DNA from: Pisolithus tinctorius
Taxonomy: Eukaryota; Basidiomycota; Agaricomycetes; Boletales; Pisolithaceae
Direction of reading: 5' to 3'
DNA length: 64,000 nucleotides
NCBI GenBank assembly: GCA_024663395.1
Contig: JANFAH010000001.1
Coordinates: forward strand, 1,860,001-1,924,000
Shown: positions 22,913 through 33,843 of the stretch, in pieces
Layout of the letters: the number at the start of each line of letters is the position of its first letter
How positions within the stretch are numbered: position 1 is the first letter of the stretch
Translations under genes and position numbers: made by a program
Notes under the pieces: model-generated
The model's input: the letters and a program-made list of their open reading frames with translations, nothing else
Told to the model about the DNA's origin: nothing
Database searches by the model: none

Positions 22913-23270
22913 CTGAGTCTATTATGCCAACATTAGTGAGTGGCAGCAACATATGACACAGAAGGGAACAGTAGCATACCTTATTATCTTTACAAGACAC
23001 AGAAGGTGTAGGGGACAAGCAGTAAGATAACAATAAATGCATTTAGTTTAGTACATATATCATGCAGCAGGGATAGATATCTACATATTTATGGAAAAGA
23101 GAAGCCAATGTATGCAACTACACAACACTGGGCACTGGATAAGCAGACCACAGAGGGTGATATGTAAGTATCATCTGGACACCATGAAGTAGAAGTCCAA
23201 CAACATACCTTATTGGATGAGACACAGCAAGGGAGATGCAGTGTGGCAGGAGGGAGATATGAATTGATAG
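22913..23270. other. upstream region of the H3-tail-like gene
   Basis: No gene seen. It contains scattered ACCTTATT.../GAGACACAGCAAGG motifs that resemble degenerate units of the neighbouring minisatellite. Confidence 0.4.
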
Positions 23271-23274
23271 CCTA

Positions 23275-24900
23275 CTAGTGTGTTTTGTGAGTGGTACAGG
23301 GACACCAGGAACTGGGACAACATACCTTTTGTAGGATGAGACACAGCAAGGGGGTGTTCTGTGAGTGGTAGAGGGATGCCACGACCTGGGACGACATACC
23401 TTTTTTTTTTTGATAAGGCATGGCGAGGGGGTGTTCTGTGAGTTGTAGAGGGACGCCGCGAAGCTGGGACAACACACCTTTTTTTTTAGATGAGCACAGC
23501 GAGGGGGTGTTCTGTGGGTGTTTTGTGAGTTGTAGAGGGACGCTGCATGAGCTGGGACGACGTACCTTTTTTTTGGATGAGGCACGGTGAGGGGGTGTTC
23601 TGTGAGTTGTAGAGGGATGCCGTGAAGCTGGGATGACATACCTTTTTTTTTGGATGAGCATGGCGAGGGGGTGTTCTGTGAGTGGTAGAGGGACGCCACG
23701 AAGCTGGGACGACATACCTTTTTTTTTGGATGAGCATGGCGAGGGGGTGTTCTGTGAGTGGTAGAGGGACGCTGCGAAGCTGGGACAACACACCTTTTTT
23801 TTTGGATGAGCATGGCGAGGGGGTGTTCTGTGGGTGTTTTGTGAGTTGTAGAGGGATGCTGTGCGAGCTGGGATGATGTACCTTTTTTTTGGATGAGGCA
23901 CGGCGAGGGGGTGTTCTGTGAGTTGTAGAGGGATGCCGCGAAGCTGGGATGACATACCTTTTTTTTTGGATGAGCACAGTGAGGGGGTGTTCTGTGAGTG
24001 GTAGAGGGACACTGCAAAGCTGGGATGACATACCTTTTTTTTTGGATGAGCATGGCGAGGGGGTGTTCTGTGAGTGGTAGAGGGATGCCACGAAGCTGGG
24101 ACAACACACCTTTTTTTTTGGATGAGCATGGCGAGGGGGTGGTCTGTGGGTGTTTTGTGAGTTGTAGAGGGACGCTGCGTGAGCTGGGACAATGTACCTT
24201 TTTTTTGGATGAGGCACGGCAAGGGGGTGTTCTGTGAGTTGTAGAGGGATGCTGCGAAGCTGGGATGACATACCTTTTTTTTTTGGATGAGCATGGTGAG
24301 GGGGTGTTCTGTGAGTGGTAGAGGGATGCCGTGAAGCTGGGACGACATACCTTTTTTTTTGGATGAGGCACAGTGAGGAGGTGTTCTGTGAGTGGTAGAG
24401 GGACGCTGTGACCTGGGACGACTTACCTTTTTTTTGGATAAGGCATGGCGAGGGGGTGTTCTGTGAGTTGTAGAGGGACACCGCGAAGCTGGGACGACAT
24501 ACCTTTTTTTTTGGATGAGCATGGCGAGGGGGTGTTCTGTGAGTGGTAGAGGGACACCGTGACCTGGGACGACTTACCTTTTGTTTTTTTGATAAGGCAC
24601 AGCGAGGGGGTGTTCTGTGAGTTGTAGAGGGACGCCACGAAGTTGGGATGACATACCTTTTTTTTGGATAAGCACGGCAAGGGGGTGTTTTGTGAGTGGT
24701 AGAGGGACGCTGGGAAGTAGGATGACATACCTGTTTTGTGGATGAGACAAGGCGAGAGGGTGTTCTGTGAGTGGTAGAGAGATGCCACGCACTGGGATGA
24801 CATACCTGTTTTTTGGATGAGACCCAGCGAGAGGGGGGGGGTGTTTTGTGAGTTGTAGAGGGATGCTGCAAGCTACTTACCTTCTTTTTGAATGAACGGG
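23275..24900. repeat. ~78-bp minisatellite with poly-T, about 21 units
   Basis: Tandem units of about 74-95 bp, each with ACATACC, a run of 7-10 T, GGATGAG, GGCGAGGGGGTGTTCTGTGAGT and GTAGAGGGACGC. A longer unit type with CTGTGGGTGTTTTGTGAG recurs near 23515, 23828 and 24145, giving a higher-order period of ~315 bp. All three minus-strand frames stay open for 400-500 codons, which follows from the repeat having no stop in any frame; I do not treat these as genes. The array is CpG-rich, unlike the CpG-poor element around it. Confidence 0.88.
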
Positions 24901-26220
24901 CTTTGTGAGTAGTATGGGACACTGAACAATGCGCAATAGACTGAGAAGAATGGCAGCATCCTGGTGTGTGATGTGAGTGTTGAAGCCATGAGAGGTTCGA
25001 CAACATACCTTTTTTGTTTTTTTTTTTGAAGGGAGATGCGGCACGACGTACCTATTTTGTGTTTAGAGAGGGAGAGGTGCAAGAGATCCAGAGGACGACG
25101 ACATACCAAAAATTTCGCTGAGACGCAGTGGGGCCAGAGAGTGGGATAATGCAACGATGGTCGGTGAGGGAGACACTGTGTGGCAAGAGGAGAGGAGCAA
25201 AAGACTGTGTCAATCCGGATACTCAGATGCACAGATCTCGATTTTGGACAGGTCATGTAGTGAGACCTATGATAATCTTGGACACAACCTTAATTGTGAC
25301 ATGAACAACGTCATGGCTGTCATGATTATCACACGTGTCTACCTGTACTTCAGATGCGTCTCTGGAACATTATGTAGGACTATATATGGAGTGGTCAGTC
25401 GCCGCTAGGCCGATTTCCAGTTTCAATAAGTGACTACATGTATTAAATGATCCAGTAGTGCTACTACAATACATTTTCTGTGAAATCCCAAGGGTAAGCC
25501 ACCACTACCGCTCAGCCAACGGCACGAGGGAGTGCTTGCTCGGCTCGACAATGCAATTACGAGAATGTCAAGCAAACATTTAGTATTTAGTATATAGAAG
25601 CCAAATCCGGTGACAGTGGAGTCACGTGACATCGCTATTCGTGATGTATAGTATGACATGCGGTACTGACTCAGAGGAAGTTGCTGGCACTCACGGCAAC
25701 TGAACACGTGCCAAGGCCGAGAACGTGACATTGATGGCGACCTCGCTAGTTGGACTGTGGCCAAACAACAGTACATAATGTGACTCCACTATTCGTGATG
25801 TATAGTACGACATGTGGTACTGACTCAGAGGAAGTTGCTGGCACTCACGGCAACTGAACATGTGCCGAGGCCGAGAACGTGACATTGATGGTGACCTCGC
25901 TAGTTGGACTGTGGCCAAACAACAGTACATAAGACTCAAGTATATAAATCCCCCCCAGTCAGTGGCATGTTTTTTCCCTTACTGCGTTTCCCTGCGATGT
26001 GACGCTTCCCCTCCGTCGTCCTCCCTCTCCCTCCATCTCCATCTCCCTCTCCCCCTCTCTCTCTCCCGTTTTGTGTGCTACATCATCTTTGTTTTTATCT
26101 CAGCCTGTCGTCTTGGCTGTCATAAGGTAAGTGGCACCTCTGATCCCAGAATTTTCACATTACTTGATTACTGTTACTTTGCAGCATCCTTGGCACCTCA
26201 CTATTGACTGTAGTCTGCGG
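24901..26220. other. CpG-richer block with a 154-bp tandem duplication
   Basis: No coding region recognised. A segment beginning TATTCGTGATGTATAGTA occurs at ~25636 and again at ~25790, a tandem copy of about 150 bp (both contain GACTCAGAGGAAGTTGCTGG). After it come TATATAAATCCCCCCC (~25939), a long CT-rich stretch and a GTAAG...CAG intron-like segment (~26127-26184), which together resemble a pol II promoter and leader with nothing coding behind it. The block may be a nested insertion into KDZ-2. Confidence 0.45.
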
Positions 26221-27437
26221 CTACAGGATGTAGGGAGGGGCTGCCCTTGACCTTAGATTGTGCTTGGCCAGCGCAATTTTTGGTTGTTGGGTAATATGTT
26301 GGGTCTGGGGGAATAGTCTGTGCCTACATTGTAGGCCAGCTCATGGGATCTGGGGGCTAGTCTGTACCTACATTGTAGGTCAGCTTATGACATTTTATTT
26401 GGTCTGTACCCACCTGTGTGGGTCAGCCTATGATGTTTTTTTTGTGTGGTATGTGTTGGTATATATTGGTAGTAGCTAGTTGGTCAGGCTTTGGTGTAGT
26501 GAGTATTCAACTTCTGTATAATCTATGTTGTACTGACATAAACTTTCTAGAGCTGTTTGTCTTTGACTCCTGGTGAATAAATAGTGCACCTCAGGTATGT
26601 GAACTTTGCAAAGTTGTGTTGATGCTAATGTGTTTTTAGGATCTTCGTTATCAGCTTTTGTGCGCTTTTTTGGGAACTTGGTTGAATTGAGGATGGTTTT
26701 TATTGGCCCAACTGTACTTCTGGAGGAGGGCCCCCTCTGGAATGCAGGCAAGCCTTGGTTTCTTATGAAACCATTATACCTTTGTAGTTGAAATTGTAAC
26801 TGTAGTTGAATTTATGTATGACCTTGTAAATGTCACTGCTTTGATTGGATTTGAATGCTGTGTGGGAATCTATGCTTCTTTTTTTGAATGAAGCATGTGC
26901 TAACCCTAACCCTAGCATAAGACTTGGTGTATTTCTTCATGCAAGTCTCCTTCTAACCCTAACCTTAGCAAATGACTTGGTGTATTGTTTCATGTCAGTC
27001 TGCCTGGCTGGTGGATGGTGCTAGATTAGCACTGGTGTTCCATGGCTGATCTTCTTAAGCAAGGTTTCCCTTTGATGCTCAAGAGCTTGCCAATGGCATT
27101 ACTAGCAACCCAACATCTTCCCTTCAAATGCTGACTGGATGTGTTCCTAGCTGTTGGATGTTGCTAGATTGCTAGATTAGTATTGGTGTTCCATGGTTTC
27201 CCATGATGCTCAAGAGATTGCTGGACTGGATTGACTTGGAGTTCAACTGCTGCTGAGTTTGATTGCACCATTCCAGGCCCCTGCTTACATGACTAGATGT
27301 TTCAAGAAACATGGTGTATCTAGTAGACTAAGTTGGGTTTCTGGATTCTGGATCTTCCCCCAAGTCAAGCAAGGTCCCTTGTGGAGAATAACTTCCAACT
27401 TATGTACTGAGTGATTTTTAACTATTTTTCTCGCGGT
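26221..27437. repeat. CpG-poor spacer with short repeats and telomere-like motifs
   Basis: No gene recognised. A ~45-bp TAGTCTGTrCCTACATTGTAGG motif is repeated around 26300-26420. Two copies of a ~55-bp unit (26890-26995) each carry CTAACCCTAACC followed by a GACTTGGTGTATT tail; CCCTAA is the usual fungal telomere unit. A further diverged pair (TGCTAGATTAG...TGGTGTTCCATGG) lies at ~27017-27210. Confidence 0.55.
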
Positions 27438-27449
27438 TGAAAAATTTTC
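27438..27449 (+). promoter_or_regulatory. shared upstream motif TGAAAAATTTTC (TET/JBP gene)
   Basis: 43 bp before the start codon of the TET/JBP gene. The same 12 bases occur at 34322-34333 and 38140-38151, before the other two plus-strand KDZ-2 genes. Confidence 0.55.
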
Positions 27450-27480
27450 CTTTGACTTTTCCAACACCCCCCACATCATC

Positions 27481-28826
27481 ATGGATGATTCCCTGCATAC
27501 AATGGTGGTTGGAATGCTGAAGGCTGCCTTTGGAACAGTCCCTATGATCTCTTCCAGCTCTATTTTCTCAAATCACCAGCTCAGGAAGCCAAGGTAAGGC
27601 ATAAGCAGTGATGCTACACTTGCTATGTATTTAGTTGGATAATAGACTTCGATCCTTGGCTGAGTTAACCCAAGTCAGGGCAACATTGCAAGGGGAATCT
27701 GGTCTAACTTCAGATGCTATTACATCTTTGGAAGTTAGGCTGGCATCTGCAGTCATTACACATGCCATCCTCAATCCCTGTAGGTGATTTCCACAACAAT
27801 TGCAAGTGATCCAAGTCTGACCCTTAATAGATGTGTTGCATTGGGATGCAGACAGGTTTTCTGAACCATTGGTGCATGCCAAGGACAGGACCATCCATTT
27901 TGAAAACCCAAAAATTGGGTATATCAATGCTCCTGCCACAGTTCTGGATGTGCATGGCAGGGTGATAGTATGGTATCTGCCTGGTATTGTCCCAGATGCA
28001 TGGATAGTGAGTGTTTTCATTCTCTGACAACCCTTCACTACAGCTTTTATATCATAGGAACTTCTCAATTCCCTTCTCCTTTCCATAAAAGACAATCTTC
28101 AGACTGAGCCCAAGAACAAGCCAAAAGACAAAAGCAAGCTTAACAAATGATATGGCCATAAGCATCAGCCTGTTGACCAAGTCATGTATGGACATGGCAG
28201 GATTTCCATGTCTCCTGCCACATTCCAACAGGCTCATGAGGTTTGTCCAGGTGCTGTGATTTCCATGGTAGGGGCTGACAAATTTAAAGAGGTTGGTTGA
28301 TACACTCTATCAAAGCACATCCCTCAAACAGAAAGCCAATAGGGAATGGCTGCTCAAGATTTCTTATGTGGAACACTTCTGGAGCAATATAGCAAAGGTC
28401 TCATTGCCAGATATGGCCAGGGCTGGTGATCAAGCAATGTTGGCCAAGGCTGGCAGGGTGGAGAATGAGATATCCCTGGATTGGCCATCAGTCTATACCA
28501 ACATTGATATTATTGTCAATCAGGAAACTCCCTCTCACCGAGATGTCACATCCACCCCAACCCTTCTGGATTCATTAGTGAGCCTGGGTTCTCACAATGC
28601 TAAATTCCTTATTCCAGATCTGGGGGCCGAACTGGCTTATTCCCCAGGCACCATGATTTTCCTATCAGGAAAAATCCTTCAACATTCTGTGCCAAAGTGG
28701 GAGAAGGGAGAAAGAATTGCATTGGTGCATTATATGAAGGACAAAGTACATGACCGACTCAAGGTCACAAGACCAGCATGGACTACCCAAAAGGACATTC
28801 TTGGGTTGGCTGTCAGATACACTTAA
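27481..28826 (+). pseudogene. TET/JBP-family 2-oxoglutarate/Fe(II) dioxygenase, one nonsense codon
   Basis: ATG 27481 starts MDDSLHTMVVGMLK; after a first intron the domain begins VHAKDRTIHFENPKIGYINA, APATVLDVHGRVIVWYLPG, then MYGHGRISMSPATFQQAHE, and in the last exon (28265-28826) VDTLYQSTSLKQKANREW, WPSVYTNIDIIVNQETPSHR-D, AKFLIPDLGAELAYSPGTM and LQHSVPKWEKGERIALVHY. The HxD iron ligands (HRD), the distal His (LQHSV) and the Arg for 2-oxoglutarate (GERIALVHY) are all present. Members oxidise 5-methylcytosine or thymine in DNA; expanded fungal copies are known to travel with KDZ transposons. TGA at 28148-28150 interrupts an otherwise in-frame linker (CGA to TGA would explain it), so this copy may be inactive or rescued by splicing I cannot see. 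Confidence 0.8.
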
Positions 28827-28909
28827 AACACATTTTAGTGGCAATTTTTGGGTACAAATATTTTAAATACATTTGATAACCTTGTTCTGGACTTGTGTGG
28901 TGTTGTTTT

Positions 28910-29271
28910 TCACAGATTAATCTATACGAAGTATACTCAGTTGTGCGCGAGTAGCGACAACATCTGAGGTGACAAATCTACTGTGCGAGACTAAGTACTG
29001 TAGGTATTACAATACTGAAACCTGTGGATGTTGAATCTGCAATTTGCATGACAAGGGCAGTCTGTTCGAGACGCGCTACATTCTTTGTAAGTAATGAGAA
29101 ACACACACATAGGTGCGAGACACAATGAATACAATAGGCGCAAGGGCGCGAAAGTTAATTGCGTGGTTAATAGTAATGTAAAGTGTGAAAAACCCAAAAA
29201 CGGAAAGTAATTCTCATGTCTCGGAGCGGATGCGTTCGGAAAGGACTATGTACGACTTGCCAAATCTAACA
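28910..29271 (-). repeat. 3' LTR of the nested copia (362 bp)
   Basis: Direct copy of 33844-34311 minus a ~106-bp internal segment. In the 291-bp block that aligns without gaps I count about 15 differences, all at CG/TG/CA dinucleotides. Confidence 0.92.
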
Positions 29272-29283
29272 CTCCCCCTCAAG
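29272..29283 (-). promoter_or_regulatory. copia polypurine tract
   Basis: In element orientation CTTGAGGGGGAG sits directly before the 3' LTR start TGTTAG; it also overlaps the last codons of the polyprotein. Confidence 0.75.
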
Positions 29284-32200
29284 TTGGACATAGACCGAGC
29301 TCGACGGTGAAGTGTTTCACTTTGGGTGACGGCAAGGCTTTTGTCAAGGTATCGGCAATCATATCGGCGGTTGGGCAATAGATCAAACGGATCTTGCCAT
29401 TTTCGATGACCCAGTGGATAAAATGAAAACGTATGTCGATATGTTTGGTGCGCATGTGGTACTGATGGTCTTTCGTGAGTGCGATAGCAGATTGATTATC
29501 GGAGAACAACGTGGTTGGCTCGACGAGTGGCCCAAATAGCTCTCCGATGAGCGACCGAAGCCATAAGGCTTCCTTGGCTGCATGGGTAGCTGCCACGTAC
29601 TCGCTCTCTGTCATTGACAGTGAGATGATTTCCTGTCGTTTAGAAGACCACGACACGGTGCCACTGTCTATCAAGAAGGCGTACCCTGAGACCGCTCTGC
29701 GGTCTTCCGCCATGCTACCATCTGCATCTGCGTATCCCACGAGCGCGTTGGGTGCCCCTCCATACATCAACTTCAAACTCTTGGTTCCAAGAAGGTAACG
29801 ATATATTCTTCTAACTGCTTCCCAGTGGGGAATCCCAGGGTTTCCGGAGAAACGAGAGACGGTGGTCACGGCATATGAGATGTTGGGACGGGTGCCAAGG
29901 GAAGCGTACATCAGCGAGCCAATGGCTTCACGATACGGTACGTGTTTCATCGCAGCGAATTCAGCACCGGTGGAGGGTGACTGACCCAAATGGAGTTTCG
30001 TACTAGGTTCCATGGGGTTTGACACAGGCTTCAACTCGTCGAAACCGAAACGATGGACGATCGATTCGATGTAGGGTCGCTGGCACAGTGAGATAGTGCG
30101 TTCATCTCGGTTTCTGGTGACCTCTATCCCGAGCAACCAATGGAGCTCGCCAAGGTCAGTTATTTCGACATACTTTCTGATGTCCCTTTTGAACTCGTCG
30201 ACTTTGCTTAGAAGTGTAGTGGCGATGGTACAGTCGTCGATGTGTACGACAATGATCATGAGTTCGCCAGTGGAGTGACGTCGGAAGTATACGGCTTGAT
30301 CAACGGAGCATTGGATAAATTTTAGCTCGTCTACTAATATCTCCACTAGCCTTTGGTACCAGTGGCGACCACTTTGCTTTAGGCCGTACAGGGTTTTGCG
30401 AAGGCGACAGACTTTGCGCGGGTGATCGGCAGATTCGAATCTGGGGGGCTGGTGCATATAGATGACCTCGTCATCAGTGAGCGTTCCATTTAGATAGGCT
30501 CCTTTTATATCGATCTGATGAAGTTCCAGATCGGAGCGAGCGGCCATCGCGAGTACAATGCGGATGGATGCGAGGGTCACCACAGGTGCAAAAGTGTCAA
30601 AGTAATTGATCCCTTCGACCTGCGAGAAACCTTGGGCTACGAGCCTGGCCTTGTACTGCACAACGTTTCTGGCGGTGTCTTTCTTAGCGCGGAAAACCCA
30701 CTTCGAACCTACGACATTGGCACCAGGAGGTAAGTCAACAAGTTCCCAGGTGCCAGCATCATTCAGCGTGTTTAACTCCTCTTTGATCCCTTCTTCCCAT
30801 CATGGCCAGTCAGGGCGACGGCAAGCTTCAGCTAGTGAACTGGGCTCGAGGGCTTCGGTCTTGGCGGTGATCTCGTCCATGGCCATAGCGAGGTTGATGC
30901 GACATAGGTCGTCATCCGAGTCTTCAATGATAGATGTGAGTAGGGCTACAGCCTCTTCCTCCCCCTCAGGCCTGACAGGGTTGGGACGTTCTTCAACAAC
31001 GGTGGGTAGCTGAATTCCCTTTGGTATCTCTGGTGTGCCGCGACGGTTGGTGCTTCCTTTGCCAGCGAGGATCTCCGCGAGACGCTGGCTAGGCTTTCGG
31101 ATTCACTTCGCGACAGGTGGTTCGACTGGAGGCGATGGAGGCACGGATTGAGCTGGGGTGACTAGTGGAGGTGATGGGGCTACGACGGTCTCTGTGACAG
31201 GAGCTGTAGTCGTTAGCATCACGTTCAGTAAGTGGTTGCCTTCTTCCTCCCCCTCGCGAGGTAACGGCTCAGCTGAGGAGGGGTTCCAGTAGACGTTCCT
31301 CTCCATGGTTACAGACTTCTTCTCAGGCCAGTACACGTGACAGCCGTTGGGGCTATTATCATCAATTCCAACCCATCAGCCTTTGGTGATGCATCCTCCG
31401 AGCTTACTACCACCCTCAACCCATACCCAGATGCTCGAGCCCCATGTGCGGGCTCGACTTAGGTCTGGTCTCTTTCCAGTCGCGGCTTCGAGAGGGGTTC
31501 CTCCATTGAGCGCTTTCGTGGGGGTCCTATTTTTCAGCCAAACAGCGTGACGCACGGCTTCACCCCATAGAGCGCGAGGCAAACCGCTCTTGTGTAGCAT
31601 CGCACGGACTTTTTCAAGCAGAGTGCGATTGAGACACTCAGCGACTCCATTGTGCTGCAGGGTGTCATGCACAGTGAGCTTCTGCTTCGTACCAGCTGAT
31701 TTTAGATACATCACAAATTCCTTTCCTAGGTACTCGCCACCTCAATCGGAATGGAGGACTTTTACACAAGTGTCGTGTTGGGTGCGACATGCGGCCTCGA
31801 ACTCCTTGTAGGCCATGAAGGCCTCACTCTTCTGGCGAAGAAGGTGGATATAAGTGAGTCGCATTTTGTCATCAGTGAAGGTGATGTAGTAACGTCGTCC
31901 ACCGAGTGTTTCTACAGGTGCAGGTCCCCAGATGTTGCTAGGTACTTCTTCAGCAAACTCGCAAGCTCGTTCTCCGATGTGTTCCTTTGCGACAGGCTTC
32001 CTGGTTGCCTTTGCGTATACACAGGTTTCACAGAAGGTCGGCTCGTCTTTCGACAAGTCGAACTTCAAACCTGATACAAGTCCCTTCTCAGCTAGGCGAC
32101 AAGCGATGGACGGAGATATGTGTCCCATCCTACGGTGAAGTTCCATCACAGTTATTGTTTCAGCTGCTATGTTTGCACTGTCGCGATCGTCGTTGTGGAT

Positions 32201-33748
32201 GACGTGATAGAGCCCAGCTTTAGACTTAGGGATGCGACCAACGACATCATCGGCAGGGTTCCTGATGGTACAGGTGCCATCAGCGAAGGTGATGGAGTAG
32301 CCTAGCTGGTCAAGGTGGCTGATGGACACGAGGGTGTATCCAACCTCGGGTGAGTATAGCACTTTGGTGAGTCGCAGTTTGGTTACATCGTACCCGTTCA
32401 GCACCTCTATGACTAACTCCCCCATAGCTGTAGCGTCGAAGAGTTGTTTGTTGGCAGCCGAGAATGACTTGGGTGGTATCGCCACCAATGTCTTGAACTT
32501 CTCCTTGTAGGGGGAGATGTGTCGAGTGGATCCAGAATCGTAGAGTTCAATGACAGGTGCACTGATGGGGCTGTCATTCACGAGGTTCGCGAACTCTGGG
32601 GAGATGATAGTGGGCTCGACATGATTTGAAGTGTTGCTGTGGGGTGAGTGCTCGTCATCCACATCCCCCATCTCGCTGAACCAGTTGTCATCAGTAGCAA
32701 CGAAGCAGCGTCGATCGTTGTCATCATCGTCCGATGACACGCTTAACAGTTCAGGGAGTGGGACTTCATCATCAAGTTCCTCCAGGGTGTGCACTGAAAA
32801 GGCGCCCTCTTCATCAGAATCAAATGTTACAGCGTGTGCGGATCCCTTTGTAACGGCAGGTGGAGTTTCCTTCTTTTTATCAGGGTCGGGACATTGAGCT
32901 TTGTAGTGGTCCCTCGAGCCACAGTTCCAGCAGGGTCCTCATGAGTGAGCGTACCCTCTCGAACTTCCCCCTCATCCACCATTCCTACCATTTCCTCACC
33001 CCTGACTGGAGTGGTTCCCAGGGGTCAAAGCCAAGGCCTCATCACCATCGCGAGCCTTCTGTTTCACTCGTGAGTTACGAGTCTCTTTACGTCCTCGCTG
33101 TTCTGACTCTTCAATAATCAGGGAGATGAGGATATTGGGATCAATGGTTTGTGTTGGGCTGTACAGGCGGGTGGTCGCTAGCTGTCCAGATGTGAAGCTA
33201 GCGAGGTACTTAGGCAGCGACTGGATGATGGTCGAACGGTAATCCTTTTCTTCGATCTGTACACCAACGGCAGCTAACTCGTCTCTCTTCGTACGCAGAT
33301 CATCCAAGAACTGGTGGATGTCACCGTCGACAGGGCACTGCAAGTTCAAAAACTTGGTGCGAAGGTCGGTCTGTGCGTAAGTACCCTTTTCCGTGTACTC
33401 GCAAACAATCTCATTCCACATAGCCACGACACTATTAAGGCTATGCACTCGGAGGGCAGTGGAATCAGGGATCCGTTGGGTAAGTAAATGTTTCGCCATA
33501 TTTTCGCTTTTCTGCCACTTAGCAAGTTCATCAGTGTCTGGAGGGACTACAGTTACGAATCCATCTTGATCGGTGGAGGTCATGCTGACAGGGGAAAGGG
33601 AGGTGCCATCGAAGTGGGACCACAGTTCCTTAGCTTTGACGGCAGTCTGGAAGCAAAGGGAAAAGATCGCCCAGTTCGCGCCTTTGATGTCAAGCTTCGG
33701 AACGTTGCCCAGGAGGGTGTCAGTGGTGACAGGGATAGCAGTAGTCAT
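29279..33748 (-). pseudogene. copia Gag-Pol polyprotein with seven TGA stops
   Basis: Start MTTAIPVTTDTLLGNVPKLD (33748). In order: Gag (LWSHFDG, RTKFLNLQCPVDGDIHQFL); CCHC knuckle CWNCGSRDHYKAQC; protease YDSGSTRHISP; integrase zinc region and catalytic core (MELHRRMGHISPS, SNIWGPAPVETLGGRRYY, HNGVAECLNRTLLEKVRAM); reverse transcriptase (WVFRAKKDT, QYKARLVAQGFSQVEG, DIKGAYLNG, MIIVVHIDDCTI); and RNase H (ADADGSMAEDRRAVSGYAF, SMTESEYVA, HIDIRFHFIHWVIENGKI). About 1,490 codons in a single frame are broken only at 32996, 32972, 32939, 31742, 31376, 31103 and 30800 (low coordinate of each stop). All are TGA, several at family-conserved Arg positions (SDRGGEY, KGRWVG). No TAA, TAG or frameshift was found. 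Confidence 0.92.
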
Positions 33749-33830
33749 TTTGAGGGGTAATTGAGAACTGGTTTGGCAGCAAGAATATCGAAACAAAAAG
33801 GTGAGACATTCGTGGGCTTATTTAGAGCGC

Positions 33831-33843
33831 GGGGCTCATAACC
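33831..33843 (-). promoter_or_regulatory. copia primer-binding site, initiator tRNA-Met half
   Basis: The plus strand reads GGGGCTCATAACC, which is the anticodon-arm sequence of initiator tRNA-Met (CAT anticodon). Priming by an internally cleaved tRNA-iMet is established for Drosophila copia. It touches the LTR with no gap. Confidence 0.75.

Noticed and set aside
22416..22916. 166-codon plus-strand ORF with hydrophobic end.
   Set aside because: Antisense to the H3-tail-like gene, whose exons are supported by splice phase and Cys motifs.
23118..25006. Three overlapping 415-506-codon ORFs (HPKKKVCRPSF..., SQNTPSPC...).
   Set aside because: All three frames of the same strand are open over a ~78-bp minisatellite; this is a property of the repeat and not of a protein.
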